A stretch of DNA of 64,000 nt from Turritopsis dohrnii (Eukaryota; Cnidaria; Hydrozoa; Anthoathecata; Oceaniidae): positions 372,001 to 436,000 of the forward strand of contig BQMF02000381.1 of NCBI GenBank assembly GCA_027922465.2. The letters run 5' to 3'. The translations under genes were made by a program, and so were the position numbers. Below, piece after piece: positions 1 through 10,490 of this stretch (positions within the stretch are counted from its first letter, which is position 1; every line of letters starts with the position of its first letter). The notes under the pieces were generated by a model. It did not search any database and was not told the origin of the DNA. It saw only the letters and a program-made list of their open reading frames with translations.

Positions 1-132
1 CAAAACCAGCTTTTTATTACATTTCTAGGCACAACAAATTCTCCTTTAAATGCATTGCAAACGCCACAATGCTGTTTGATTCAGTAATTGTGAAGAAGGC
101 AAATTAGAAAAATCATACTTAGTATAATTCTC

Positions 133-1048
133 GTCATCATAGGTAGTGGTGAGTTGAAAATGACAAAAGACGGCTTGTTACCCATAGACAAACCAGCTTC
201 TGATAAAAACTGCAAATATAAAGCCGGCTGTTCACTTGTCGGTGAAAAACATGGCGACGAGAACGCAGCTTTGTCGGCCATGCACACGATATGGGCACGA
301 CACCACAACTACATTGCAAAAGAACTAAAGAAACGGAATTCTTGATGGTCTGAGCATCGCTTGTTCGAAACAGCACGTAAGATAAACGGTGCGATCTATC
401 AGCATATTATCGTTTTTCACGAGTATGTTCCTGATCTGACAGACTTAGCCACACCCTTAGGAATTAGGAATTACATCATTAGGAAGGAAGAAAGGAAGGA
501 AGGAATTGAGAGTTTGGTTTATTGGCTCATTGGAAATTGGTCACAAGAAGTTGATGATGGATTTTCAGAGGGTGTGGCTCGAAAATTGTATGTTCCACCT
601 GGTCGATATGTATCGAGATCTGACCGCCTTAAACATCCAGCGAGGAAGAGATCATGGACTTCCAACGTATGGAGCTTTCCGAAAACATTGCAAACTTCCA
701 CCTGTAAAAATCTACCGAGATTTGAAGCGACTGAATATCATGTCACCAAAAATGATCAAAAGATTGGCGAAAATTTTGAAAGATCCCAACGATATCGATT
801 TATTTGCAGCTGGCATCTCAGAAAATCATGTCAAAGGGAAGATTATTGGCGAGACATTTCATTGCATCATCAAGGAGCAGTTTACACGACTGAGAGATGG
901 AGAAAGGTTCTACTACGAGCGACCAGGAGTATCCAACCACACGTTAAAAGATCACTTTGTGATCACTTGCCCGGAATCAATTTCCGCGCTTGGGCTTACT
1001 ATGTGTATGGCAAATAAAATGGCGACCATTCAGAAACATAAAACTTAA
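133..1048 (+). pseudogene. Animal haem peroxidase pseudogene (peroxidasin-like), internally deleted
   Basis: The translation matches animal haem peroxidases in pieces. Positions 133-345 give the stretch containing SGELK, GDENAALSAMHTIW and HHNYIA, where the family has its NE..AL..LHTL..REHN segment. After an in-frame TGA at 343-345 the same frame continues with LFETARKINGAIYQHI and, from about 510, ESLVYWLIGNW and DDGFSEGVARKLYV. Near position 600 the match moves to another frame: DLTALNIQRGRDHGLPTYGAF, then DPNDIDLFAAGISENHVKG and RDGERFYYERPGV, to a stop at 1048. The region that should carry the proximal haem histidine, between the HEY and ESL segments, is missing. A stop, a frameshift and a deletion make it non-functional. 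No introns are visible, so a retrocopy is possible but unproven. An active relative would oxidise substrates with hydrogen peroxide, usually outside the cell. Confidence 0.85.
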
Positions 1049-1285
1049 AAAGGTGACATCAAGAATTTCTACGTTTTTTTTCTCTTGCACATTGCAATTG
1101 GAAGATGTACTCTGCTCTATGTGAGAATGAACCAGTTTTGAATTGTCAAATTGTTTTGCTGATTTAGTTAAAGTTATATTAAAATTTTGTATCGCGACAA
1201 ATTGTTGAAGTTGTGTTTATGACCTTGCTAACCCAGATTATTCTTGTCCACCCTTGGTCACGGCATACACATCTCTTTGTGAGTA

Positions 1286-1853
1286 CAGTGGAACCTCTAA
1301 TAGCGGCCACTTTGGGGGATCCAGCTTAGTGGCCGTTGCATTAGAGGTGACCGATGTATGGAGGTTTTATATGAATATCCTTTTTTTTATCAAAAAGGCT
1401 GGTCAGGATGGGAGGAGCATAAAGAATGATTCGTGATCAAAATAAACACAACATTATTTAGCCTAAGTACTTCAAGTCGTAGTGTGACAAGTTTCAAAGC
1501 ACTTACTAAGTCAACATTACCTAATGTTTCACAAAAGTTGTTCAATACATCTACAATAGATGAGGCTGCTTGACTTTACTTTATTTTTGTAAATAATTAT
1601 TGTAAGTAAAGTAACAATTTTTTTATTTTTCCATTCATTTGCTTGCATAAAGATTTTTGTTTGACCGTTAATAGAGGTAAAATTAGACATTGGGACAATA
1701 GAAAGTGGCCGTTTGGCCGTTGATTGGAGGTGACCGATGTATGGAGGCTTTTTTATAAGAGTTTGACAATAAATTTGGCAGGGACTTTCTTTTCTGGCCG
1801 CTTATCAGGAGGTGACCGATGTATGGAGGTGACCATTAATAGAGGTTCCACTG
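1286..1853. mobile_element. pogo/Tigger-like MITE, copy A (568 bp, TA duplication)
   Basis: The ends are inverted repeats beginning CAGTGGAACCTCTAATAGCG and ending TAATAGAGGTTCCACTG, each flanked by TA. The interior contains several GGAGGTGACCGATGTATGGA-type subterminal repeats and no coding frame of note. A close second copy lies at 27744-28284. The CAGTG terminus and TA duplication are typical of the pogo branch of Tc1/mariner; the assignment is inferred from the ends only. Confidence 0.85.
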
Positions 1854-2548
1854 TACTTGGATGACAATATCTGATCTTGTCAAAATAGCTCGGTTTTGCG
1901 CGCTTATTGTTCTCCGTGTTTTTGGATTTCTGCGTTTAAGCAAGAAAGCCGCTTAACTATCGTTATTCTTATGTTTTCTATTATCATCCTAGCGCGATCA
2001 TTCTCCATCGGCACACAATGCTTATTATGGTAACAGTGAAAGCGAATACTGAATTAAAGCACCCTTATGCTACTACTTCCCCTCCGAGTGGTGATGTGGC
2101 CTACACTTTAAACTGTGTAAATGAAATTCACATGGGAGATTATATACAAATTTGAAGCATCACTTAAATTATCTTATGATTTGTTGTTTGGTAATACCTC
2201 GTGCTTTGCTGTTCTCACACCAGCTAATAATAAGATTCTTCAAAGTAGTTCTTAAACTTTTTAAAATCATCTCATATTCCATTCTTGTTTTTTTTTAATC
2301 TTTACAACTAGCAAGTAGTTCTCACTGTGAACTGAGAATAATCAAGGTTGGACAAGTAAGTTTTACAATACAACGAATAGTATAAGCACCAAAATCAAAA
2401 ACCTCAAATGTTTTCAAAGGACACATTTCTATACAAATACTTAATCGAATAAATGTAACAAAATGTAACATCGCAGCAACTTTCTTAAAAACTCGTGTGC
2501 CATATAAACCGTAGAAGTACATCAAAACTAACTTGCAATCTACAAACC
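1854..2548. other. Gene-free stretch
   Basis: AT-rich sequence between two MITEs. I see no ORF with recognisable similarity and no clear repeat structure. Confidence 0.5.
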
Positions 2549-2706
2549 AAATCAGAGGCGTATTCAAGGTCAGTCAAAAAAAGTGGAGGAGTACAACATT
2601 ACGATATTTCTTTTCAGTCTTAAGTTACTTGCACGCTTTTCTTTTCCACTTTAAATGACTAAACTCTTCTCCACAAATTTTGACTGAGCTCTAGCTACGC
2701 CTCTGC
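2549..2706. mobile_element. Short MITE with CAGAGGCGTA termini (158 bp)
   Basis: The left end reads CAGAGGCGTATTCAAGGTCA followed by GTCAAAAA; the right end reads TTTTGACTGAGCTCTAGCTA followed by CGCCTCTG, its imperfect inverse. CAAAT lies directly on both sides and is probably the target duplication. The CAG-GGCGTA(G) terminus resembles hAT elements, but hAT duplications are 8 bp, so the superfamily is uncertain. A similar end occurs at 12126-12152, and a full relative at 44507-44872. Confidence 0.7.
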
Positions 2707-2901
2707 AAATAGATCTAAACTCATTCATCTGAAATATCGCCTAAGACTTTGTTACACTTTGTTATCTGAAAAAACAGTACATACCTAGAAACAAGTCGAG
2801 GTAACTATGGCAACATTTACTTTTAGTTGTTTGATACCTGTTGGTGTCAACACATACACAATTCGAACAGTGTGTGATGTCACGTTCCCATGGAAACCAA
2901 G

Positions 2902-3232
2902 TTTATTTATTTATTTAGTATTGTTTTACGTGGCTAGCCTCACTCATTGCTACTGCATTTGCTTTCCAGGAGGGGGCACGGCTTAGGTTGGAGGCTCCGA
3001 AGTATTTGACACTCTCATGAGTGACACAAACCCAATCAAGGGCCTGTGCTCTTCTGGATGACCTCCTGCAACATCCGATGTATCATCTACCCAATTTCCC
3101 TCACATGGCATGGGTCGACCCGGCGCTATGGTACATTCACTCGCGCTTAGTGAATCGCCGCCAAGGGGAATTGAACTACGATCTCCCGCATGGAATACGA
3201 GAGTAACAACCACTATACTACGGCGCCACGAG
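2902..3232 (-). mobile_element. tRNA-derived SINE
   Basis: Read on the minus strand, the head from 3232 is a degenerate tRNA with an A box (CGTAGTATAGTGGTTGTTAC) and a B box (GTAGTTCAATTCCCC). It looks closest to tRNA-Asp/Gly types. A roughly 250-bp body follows, ending in a (TAAA)n tail at 2902-2920. Short ORFs on both strands here are not genes. Such elements are copied by a partner LINE; which one is not evident. Confidence 0.8.
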
Positions 3233-3236
3233 TAAA

Positions 3237-3288
3237 AACTTTATATGGCAATATCTCGGAATCCAAGATATATTACCATATAAAGTCA
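3237..3288. repeat. Short hairpin
   Basis: ACTTTATATGGCAATAT and its near-perfect inverse ending CCATATAAAGT form a stem of about 17 bp around a small loop. The arm sequence recurs partially at 3290-3305. Function unknown; possibly the end of a decayed element. Confidence 0.5.
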
Positions 3289-3399
3289 GATATGGCAATA
3301 CCTCGGTAACGAAAATCGATTACTTACATCATTTATGAAATTCTTCCAAATGGTACAAAAAAAACAGCTTTGAATTTTTAAGTTTCCCTTTTAAAGTAA

Positions 3400-4391
3400 G
3401 AAAGATCAAAATTAAATCGAATAGTCTGCCCAAAATAGTAAAAACTGACAAAGGAACGACAGAAGACGAGACTGTTATAGCTAATGAGTTCAACAATTTT
3501 TATGCTAATATAGGGCCAAAAACCTTGCTAAAAATATTCCCAATACTTACCGATACTTATCAACGGTTTGAGGATAATCATTTAACATTTCAAGAATTTG
3601 AATCTGCGTTCAAATTATTAAAACGCAACAAAGCCATCTGGGTTGATGATATAAACAGTAATATTATTTTGGAAGTATATGATGAAATAAAAAATCCTCC
3701 TTTTTACATTTGTAAATTGTCTTTCAAAGAAGGAAAAGTTCCCGATAAACTAAAAATAGCGAAAGTGACACCAGTTTTCAAGACAGGGGACACTTCTGAT
3801 ATAGGAAATTATAGGCCAATATCAGTACTACCAGTCATTTCGAAGATCCTGGAAAGAATCATGTATAACAAAGTATAACTTAAAAAGGCAACAATTAATA
3901 TCCTCTAAACAATTTGGCTTTCAAAAAAATACTTCGACTGAACATGCTATCCTTAATGAAATAACTACTTCGTTCTCGCATGGTAAGTATACTATTGGTG
4001 TATTTATAGATTTGTCAAAAGCATTGATACAGTTGACCACAGCATACTCTTAGAAAAACTTAGATATTATGGAACAATTACAGAAGCACTTGATATTATC
4101 TGCGGAGTTCCCCAAGGATCTATCTTAGGTCCACTACTGTTTCTAATATACGTGAACGATCTTCGTAAATGCTCTACAATACTCTCACAAGTGATGTTTG
4201 CTGACGACACGAATTTATTTTATTCTAACGAAAATTTCGCAGACCTTTTTTCAACAATGAATTTGGAGCTTACCAAAGTAGCAGATTGGTTTAAAGTCAA
4301 CAGGCTGTCATTAAATATAAAGAAAACAAAGTATTCTATTTTTCATCCATCCAATAAAAAGCGATTTATTCCAGAAATTATTCCAACATTA
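3400..4391 (+). mobile_element. LINE 1 (CR1/L2-like), 5' part of interrupted copy
   Basis: Reverse-transcriptase pieces are readable in order. From about 3420 a frame containing ETVIANEFNNFYANIGP leads into the open frame ending at 3878, which has VTPVFKTGDTSDIGNYRPIS and VLPVISKILERIM, the RT fingers. Further on, at 4100-4390, are ICGVPQGSILGPLLFLIYVN and the catalytic FADD motif (VMFADDTNLFYS). Frameshifts and a deletion between the finger and PQG blocks make it dead. The endonuclease domain is absent, as in 5'-truncated insertions. It is cut at about 4391 by insertion of LINE 2 and resumes at 9509. Confidence 0.85.
3853..3881 (+). repeat. 29-nt sequence duplicated at 4391-4419
   Basis: The 29 bases from AAAGAATC to GTATAACTT occur identically at 3853-3881 inside LINE 1 and at 4391-4419, exactly at the junction of LINE 1 with LINE 2. 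See findings. Confidence 0.9.
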
Positions 4392-4419
4392 AAGAATCAT
4401 GTATAACAAAGTATAACTT

Positions 4420-5602
4420 GACCGTTTTGAATCGCTCATTAATCACGTGTCCAGTATTTAGGATGGCATAATTGTCATAGCAGGTGATTTCAACATGGAT
4501 ATGTTAAAACCTGACTGTGACGAACTATCCGTCCAAAGTAAAAGCCAAGAACGTTTTACCGTGTACCGAAATTAGTGACCACGACGGCCCTTATATTTGC
4601 ATAAACGCTAAAATCGATCGTTACCAACCGAGATACAAGTACATTCGAAACTTCAAAAACTTTGACCTAAAGAAATACTGTAATGACTTCGAACAACTTC
4701 CACTTAACATCGTATATGGTTTTGATGACCCAAATGAAAAACTCCAGGTTATGAATGATATCATTCTTCAGTGCATCAATCAACATGCTCCTCTTACACG
4801 TTGCAAAATAACCAGACCACCCGCCCCATGGATGCATGACCTTCAAATCAACGACCTACAACACAAACGAGATACACTTCGAAAAAAGGCTCACCAAACA
4901 CAAAGCATTGAAGATTGGCAACTATTCCGAAATATTCGCAATCATCTCAAAACTAAAATTAAAGAAGCGAAGCGGTCCTTCTACAGAAAAGCCTTATCAA
5001 CGCGCAGACCTAAAGATGTTTGGACTATCATCAACCGCATCTTGAAACCAAATAATAAAGTAATAGAGCACAATGTAGAAGAGCTAAACAAGCACTACAA
5101 TACTGTTGCAGCAAAACTCACAAATACAAAACCCAAAACCAGTGAAGATCTCAATTTATTCATCGATACCCTGAAAAACAGCGATGCTGCACACTTTCGT
5201 CTCAAGAAAACAACCTACTACGAAGTTAGGACAGCCTTCAATAAGATCAGAAATGACTGCTCCACAGGATATGATAACATCCCCATAAACCTCCTTAAAC
5301 CCGTAGGCAACAAAATCATATCACCACTAACCCACATTATCAATGGCTTCATTGAACACAATACATTTCCTGAAGACTGGAAAGTTGCAAAAATCTGTCC
5401 CATACCAAAAGTCGAATCACCTTCCCAAGCTTCTGATTATCGCCCCATATCAATTCTTCCCGTCCTATCTAAAGTTTTCGAAAGAGTCGTTCTTCACCAA
5501 TTAGTTGACCATATTGAAAATCTATACCAATCAACACAACATGGCTTTCGGAAATCTAGATCGACCATTACCTGTTTAATGATGCTAAGAGACGAAATAC
5601 TA
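4420..5602 (+). mobile_element. LINE 2 (CR1-like), 5' part: endonuclease remnant and RT fingers
   Basis: This element is inserted into LINE 1. The first 150 bases encode a truncated endonuclease end (VIAGDFNMDML, then SDHDGPY, the CR1-type SDH motif) with stops. From 4517 a frame is open to the DNA-transposon insertion: linker, then HAPLTRCKITRPPAPWM, GYDNIPINLLKP, FPEDWKVAKICPIPKVE, YRPISILPVLSKVFERV and TQHGFRKSRSTI, the standard order of LINE reverse transcriptase. The codons run to ...EIL at 5601, where the transposon interrupts. The product would nick target DNA and copy its own RNA (target-primed reverse transcription). Confidence 0.9.
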
Positions 5603-8221
5603 AAGTCTATTCCAAAAGCTTGTGGACACTTTACTTTTTTAAACTTTTCTCAGCACCGATTTATGCTATATTCAAAAGTTATACACCGTTGGAAAGCTGA
5701 GAAAATGTGGGATATTCTACGCGAAAAAGTTTTTCAAAATTTTCATAAATTGAAGAAGAAAATCGAAGAAGAAAAAAAGGTCGTTTTTTTCTAAGGGTGG
5801 TACAAGCTTGATTTTTACATAGTTGGAAAGAGGAATCCTTGGCGATTACGATTATGTAATTTTTTTTTCAAAAAATTATTTATTTCGAAAGATACAGCAG
5901 GGGAAAGTGACCCATGTAAACAAACCAAAAAAATGACTTTTTTTAAAAAAACCGGGGGTATGAAAACAGTCATATAGTAGAAAGTGTCATTTAGTATTTA
6001 ATCATCTTCTTTATATGTTGCGTCGTAAAACATTTTTAATTTCAATAAAGCAATTATATTGAAAAGAATTCACATTGTACAAAGCATTATAAATTTTACA
6101 ACGGAGAATTATGATGAAATAACACAATGTTATAAACAACAAATATGCGGTGTTACAGAGGGGAATTAAGCGTCTCTTGCAAATATAAGAAACATAAAAT
6201 TATCATTCATCATCAGAAGAAAATTCTTCATCACTATAATCAGATTCAGATTGAGAGTCACTATCACCGGGTCCAATTTGAATCACCACAGGTTCAACTG
6301 TGCGTACATCATCTGAGCCAAAGTCAATCTTCCTGAAACTATTTTCTACTTTTATTGTATGCCCAATAACATTTTTCCAATTTTCAGGAGTGACATCATT
6401 AAGAGCTTCGTTCACAAGATTTTGCACGTCCTTGATTTTGAATGTCGTGTTTTTTTTGGCAACTTGTGTTTTTACTTGTGCCCAAATGAGCTCAATAGCA
6501 TTCAACTCCGAATGGCCGACTGGAAGTCGGAGTAGTTTGATATCTTTACCTTTTTCACTGCAAAATTTTTCGGTTATTTTCTCCAAGCGATACTCTTTGA
6601 TAATGTTCAAATCTTTTACCTTTTGAAGAAGAATTGGGATAGTTTCCTTTGGAATGAAGTCCACGTTTTTCTTTGTCAACCATTCCTGAATTTCCGCTTT
6701 CCGCCAAGTAGTATTGGGGACTTTAGACTCTTCTGTTTGACGTGTGTGGTATTTTGCGTTATCGATTACCATGACGGACTTATCTGGAAGTGAAGGAAGA
6801 ACTTTCTTCTCCCACCAAGTTTCAAAATGAACGCCATTCATCTCCGAATGATAATCTGCACTATCCTTGACACCAACAAAACACTCACCACAATCCGCAA
6901 GAAAACCCTTCTCTGAACCAATATTGTTGATGATGAGTCTTTTCCCTTGACCTTGTGGAACGTTCAAGCCACCACTCCAAGAAATTTGCCCAAGCAAATC
7001 ATCCGTCGTATCACTCTGCCAAACATACTCTGTGGTATGGTTGGCGTTGCACCAGGTTTCGTCCTGGTAAAATATTTTATATCCATCTTCGCGATACTTT
7101 TCAATAGCCATCAGGTATTTATGCCTACTGATAACGATATCAAACCGTTGATAAACATTCATTTTCTTTTTACGAGGTTTGAATGCGAACCCAAGCTTTT
7201 GTAGATTTCGATACAACGAAGTGCGGCCAATTTTTGGAAATGATTCTACATTATCGATTTCACTTAAGATGAGGTCTAGGGTCGGAATCTGTGGTGGGCT
7301 CCTCTTGTAAAAACCGAGAATGAGACGAGAAAGATAGCTTTTAGCGAAATCGTCTAATACAATTTTTGGTCGACCAGCAGGTCTGACTTTTGTTTCAGCT
7401 TTTCTGATGTTATAGACACTGCTTCTTGAGATGCCCAATATTTTTGACGACTCTGAAGATTTATCGTTCGTTTGAAATACATTCTGTCCATTTTTCTGCT
7501 TCTCGATGGCTTTACAAACCCAAGAATCTACTCTTTGAAAGACTTGTACTTCCTTTTCAGAAAAGTTTTCTCCCTTAGTTCCTGTAACCTTGTTACATTT
7601 ACGAGCTCTTAGCTTCATGTTTTTTGTAAATTTTCCTTTCAGAGGGCTTTTTAAGGACTTGATCAGGTTGAAAAAATATCTGTTTTGAGCATTGGATTTA
7701 TTCCCCCGTTGATAGTCACTTGAAGTTTTTAACTTTTGATTGCATTTCAAAAGAAGTGTAACAGATCTTCGTTAAATCCCAGAGGAAATTAAAAATTGTT
7801 ACAAATTAATTAATAACAGTTACAAATCGTTTTGAATGTAAACAGAAAAAAAGTCTGTTTTCATACCCCCGGTTTTTTTAAAAAAAGTCATTTTTTTGGT
7901 TTGTTTACATGGGTCACTTTCCCCTGCTGTATCTTTCGAAATAAATAATTTTTTGAAAAAAAAATTACATAATCGTAATCGCCAAGGATTCCTCTTTCCA
8001 ACTATGTAAAAATCAAGCTTGTACCACCCTTAGAAAAAAACGACCTTTTTTTCTTCTTCGATTTTCTTCTTCAATTTATGAAAATTTTGAAAAACTTTTT
8101 CGCGTAGAATATCCCACATTTTCTCAGCTTTCCAACGGTGTATAACTTTTGAATATAGCATAAATCGGTGCTGAGAAAAGTTTAAAAAAGTAAAGTGTCC
8201 ACAAGCTTTTGGAATAGACTT
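5603..8221 (-). mobile_element. 2.6-kb DDE transposon with 367-bp inverted repeats and TA duplication
   Basis: The termini begin AAGTCTATTCCAAAAGCTTG. Left repeat 5603-5969 and right repeat 7855-8221 are near-identical inverted copies, 367 bp each. TA flanks both sides (5601-5602 and 8222-8223). Removing the element plus one TA rejoins the LINE 2 frame (EILK then AMDRGEV), which proves the boundaries. The element carries one long gene (6203-7750). TA duplication and the DDE transposase put it in the IS630-Tc1-mariner group. Near-identical repeats and an open frame suggest recent insertion and possibly an autonomous copy. Confidence 0.95.
6203..7750 (-). CDS. DDE transposase, 515 aa, IS630/Tc1-mariner group
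   Basis: A single uninterrupted exon. Residues about 95-130 form a helix-turn-helix (SSKILGISRSSVYNIRKAE) followed by the GRPK linker common in this group; a second winged-helix-like piece is at 170-195 (IGRTSLYRNLQKLGF). Catalytic acids sit in FYQDETW (D230), VMVIDNAKYHT (D330) and GHSELNAIELIWAQVK (E420). That leaves 99 residues between the first two and 89 between D330 and E420; Tc1 and mariner have 34 in the last interval. The extra residues include a lysine/leucine-rich helix (about 365-400). The C-terminus is a serine/acid tail (SDSQSESDYSDEEFSSDDE). The start is the first ATG of the frame. It would cut and rejoin the element ends at TA sites in the nucleus. I recall a long-spaced family (DD82E, Sailor) but cannot confirm membership. 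Confidence 0.93.
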   Translation of the reverse strand: MKCNQKLKTSSDYQRGNKSNAQNRYFFNLIKSLKSPLKGKFTKNMKLRARKCNKVTGTKGENFSEKEVQVFQRVDSWVCKAIEKQKNGQNVFQTNDKSSESSKILGISRSSVYNIRKAETKVRPAGRPKIVLDDFAKSYLSRLILGFYKRSPPQIPTLDLILSEIDNVESFPKIGRTSLYRNLQKLGFAFKPRKKKMNVYQRFDIVISRHKYLMAIEKYREDGYKIFYQDETWCNANHTTEYVWQSDTTDDLLGQISWSGGLNVPQGQGKRLIINNIGSEKGFLADCGECFVGVKDSADYHSEMNGVHFETWWEKKVLPSLPDKSVMVIDNAKYHTRQTEESKVPNTTWRKAEIQEWLTKKNVDFIPKETIPILLQKVKDLNIIKEYRLEKITEKFCSEKGKDIKLLRLPVGHSELNAIELIWAQVKTQVAKKNTTFKIKDVQNLVNEALNDVTPENWKNVIGHTIKVENSFRKIDFGSDDVRTVEPVVIQIGPGDSDSQSESDYSDEEFSSDDE

Positions 8222-9508
8222 TAAAAGCAATGGATAGAGGAGAAGTCACAATCGCAGTGTTTGCTGATTATTACAGAACCCTTCTCTCTAAATTACACCA
8301 GCTGAACGTCTCTAAACCATTTCTACACTGAATGACAGAATACCTTACCAACCGTCCACACTATGTACAAGTCGATGATAAATCATCAACCTTACTAACA
8401 AGTCGTTTTGGAATCCCACAAGGCTCAATTCTTGGCCCTACTCTATTTAATCTTTATGTGATCGACATGCCCAAATATCTTCAAACGTCCGATTCCCTTC
8501 AATATGCCGATGACACTACCCTTTACGGTCATTGCAAACCAGCCAACCTAACCCATAAAGCTACGGAACTAACCTCTGATCTCATGAATCTAAAAAGTTG
8601 GTCAAATGCTTCAAACTTGGTCTTCAATAACAATAAAACCAAAACGATGGTATTTAGCACCAAAAAACTATCACGTCTGCACCATCTCAACACAAAAAAC
8701 ATGATTACATGTGATGGCCAAGAACTTACATCAACAACAAGTCTAAAAATTCTTGGTGTCACCTTCAATGAACACTTAGAATGGAAAGAAAACATAAACA
8801 ACACTATCCGCAGCTGTTACGCCACATTGAAATTGCTAAGGTTGCTGAAACGACTGGTGCCCTACAAATTAAAGAACCAACTAGTAAACGCACTAATCCT
8901 ATCTAAACTTGATTATGGGAATTCCATCTACATCGGCACGACACCTCTTTATCTAATCAAACGACTGCAAAAAGTTCAAAACGCTGCTGCTGGTTTTGTA
9001 TTCGGTAGATATGGAACTATTGATGATGTTACCAAACTATCTTGGTTACCAATTCTAGAAAGATACGAATATGCTATTGCCATGCTCACATTCAAGTCCC
9101 TCAATGACCCAAACATTCCCTGTAACATCAAGGTCGCAAAGAAAATGACGTTCGCTCACTACGTAATAATAGCAGCCGCACCGGAGTACTCCTGAAAAGC
9201 ACCGATAAAGCGAAAACCTTCCAGCATGAAGCTACCTCGATTTTCAACACTCTACCGAAGCCATTAAGGGAATGTTCAAGTTTATCCACTATCCACGTTC
9301 AGAAACACACTGAAAGCTTACCTGTTAGACAAGGCTGTTGCCAGAACTTCATTTATTTAAAAAAAAAATAAAAAAAAAAATAAAATAAAATAAGTTTTGT
9401 ATTAACGCCATCCACATACAGTACTCCTACAAATTTCAGATGAAGAGCCAATTGTATTTTATTGGAAATGCTGAAATAAATTCATTATTATTATTATTAT
9501 TATTATTA
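8222..9508 (+). mobile_element. LINE 2, 3' part: RT palm, thumb and 3' tail
   Basis: This continues LINE 2 after the transposon. A short segment (AMDRGEVTIAVFADYY...) lacks the residues expected after FADYSKAFD, so a small deletion lies near 8262. A TGA sits at 8329-8331 where LINEs usually have tryptophan. From 8332 the frame is open: RFGIPQGSILGPTLFNLYV, the catalytic YADDTTLYG, KILGVTFNEHLEWKENI, LDYGNSIYIG, and LPILERYEYAIAMLTFKSL. A frameshift near 9190 breaks the C-terminus. The 3' end is A/T-rich and closes with a (TTA)n run at 9483-9509, the microsatellite tail usual for CR1/L2 elements. Inactive copy. Confidence 0.9.
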
Positions 9509-10490
9509 TAGACAATATTTCTATAAAAAGAGAAACTGTAACTAAATTTTTGGGAGTTATGTTAGATGAAACCCTTTCTTGGAAAAAACAAATTGATACT
9601 GTCGGTACAAAAGTTTCTAAATGTATTGGTATATTATATAGAGTAAGACATCTGCTGACTAAACAACTGCTGAAGCAACTTTATTATGCGTTTATATATT
9701 CCCACCTATATTATGCAAATATCATTTGGGCCAGTACATCAAGTCAAAACTAACGCCACTTTATCGCCTTCAAAAACATGCAATGCGCGTTATACACTTT
9801 AAAGACCGCTATACAAATGCTAAGCCAATCTTTGACGCTCTGAGAACCTTCACTATTTATCAAATCAACATCTACCAAATTCTTTGTTTTATGTGTAAAT
9901 GTAAAACTAAGACTGCACCACCCATATTTCATGACTTGTACAAATTAAAACCAACAAACAAGTACACAACAAGATTTGCGAGAATGTTACCTAACCTTAT
10001 TGTCGCAATAAACTTAAGCAATTTGATATATCTTTTCGTGCACCGCACCTGTGGAATATCATCATAGATTCCACAAACACTCCAATGGATTGCAAATCTT
10101 ATATAAACTTTAAGCAAAAACTTAAAGGCTATGCTCCTCCTACACACTTACAACATGGAAAAATATTTCTAACAAACATTTTGCCAATGAATTTTTAAAG
10201 ATTACATCTATAGTACATTATTAAATTCTGAAAAATATCTCAACAAGAACAAGCAAAATAGGTTCTCGATGATAAGATCACCCTGATCTTCTACGAGTTT
10301 TCCTTGTTATTTAGAGTTTACGAGAATATCCACTTAACATATTTAATTATAGAAACTGTAACGTTTTTACGTTGTTTTTAACATTCTGAAAATTGTTGTA
10401 ACATTATATATATTACCAGCCTATAAACTTTATTATTGACAGAAAATATACCTATCTATATATAAGAAAATATACCTATCCATCTATAAA
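9509..10490 (+). mobile_element. LINE 1, 3' part of interrupted copy
   Basis: After LINE 2 the LINE 1 reading resumes: ISIKRETVTKFLGVMLDETL (9515 onward), then LYYAFIYSHLYYANIIWAS to a stop at 9753. A frame change follows and the second piece begins with TPLYRLQKHAMRVIHF and continues to about 10067. These are the RT thumb and C-terminal connection of CR1/L2 LINEs. The 3' region runs into an AT-rich tail with repeated ATATACCTATC units (10445-10490). Dead copy with at least one frameshift. Confidence 0.8.

Noticed and set aside
3021..3213. ORFs on both strands at 2983-3213
   Set aside because: They fall inside a tRNA-derived SINE.
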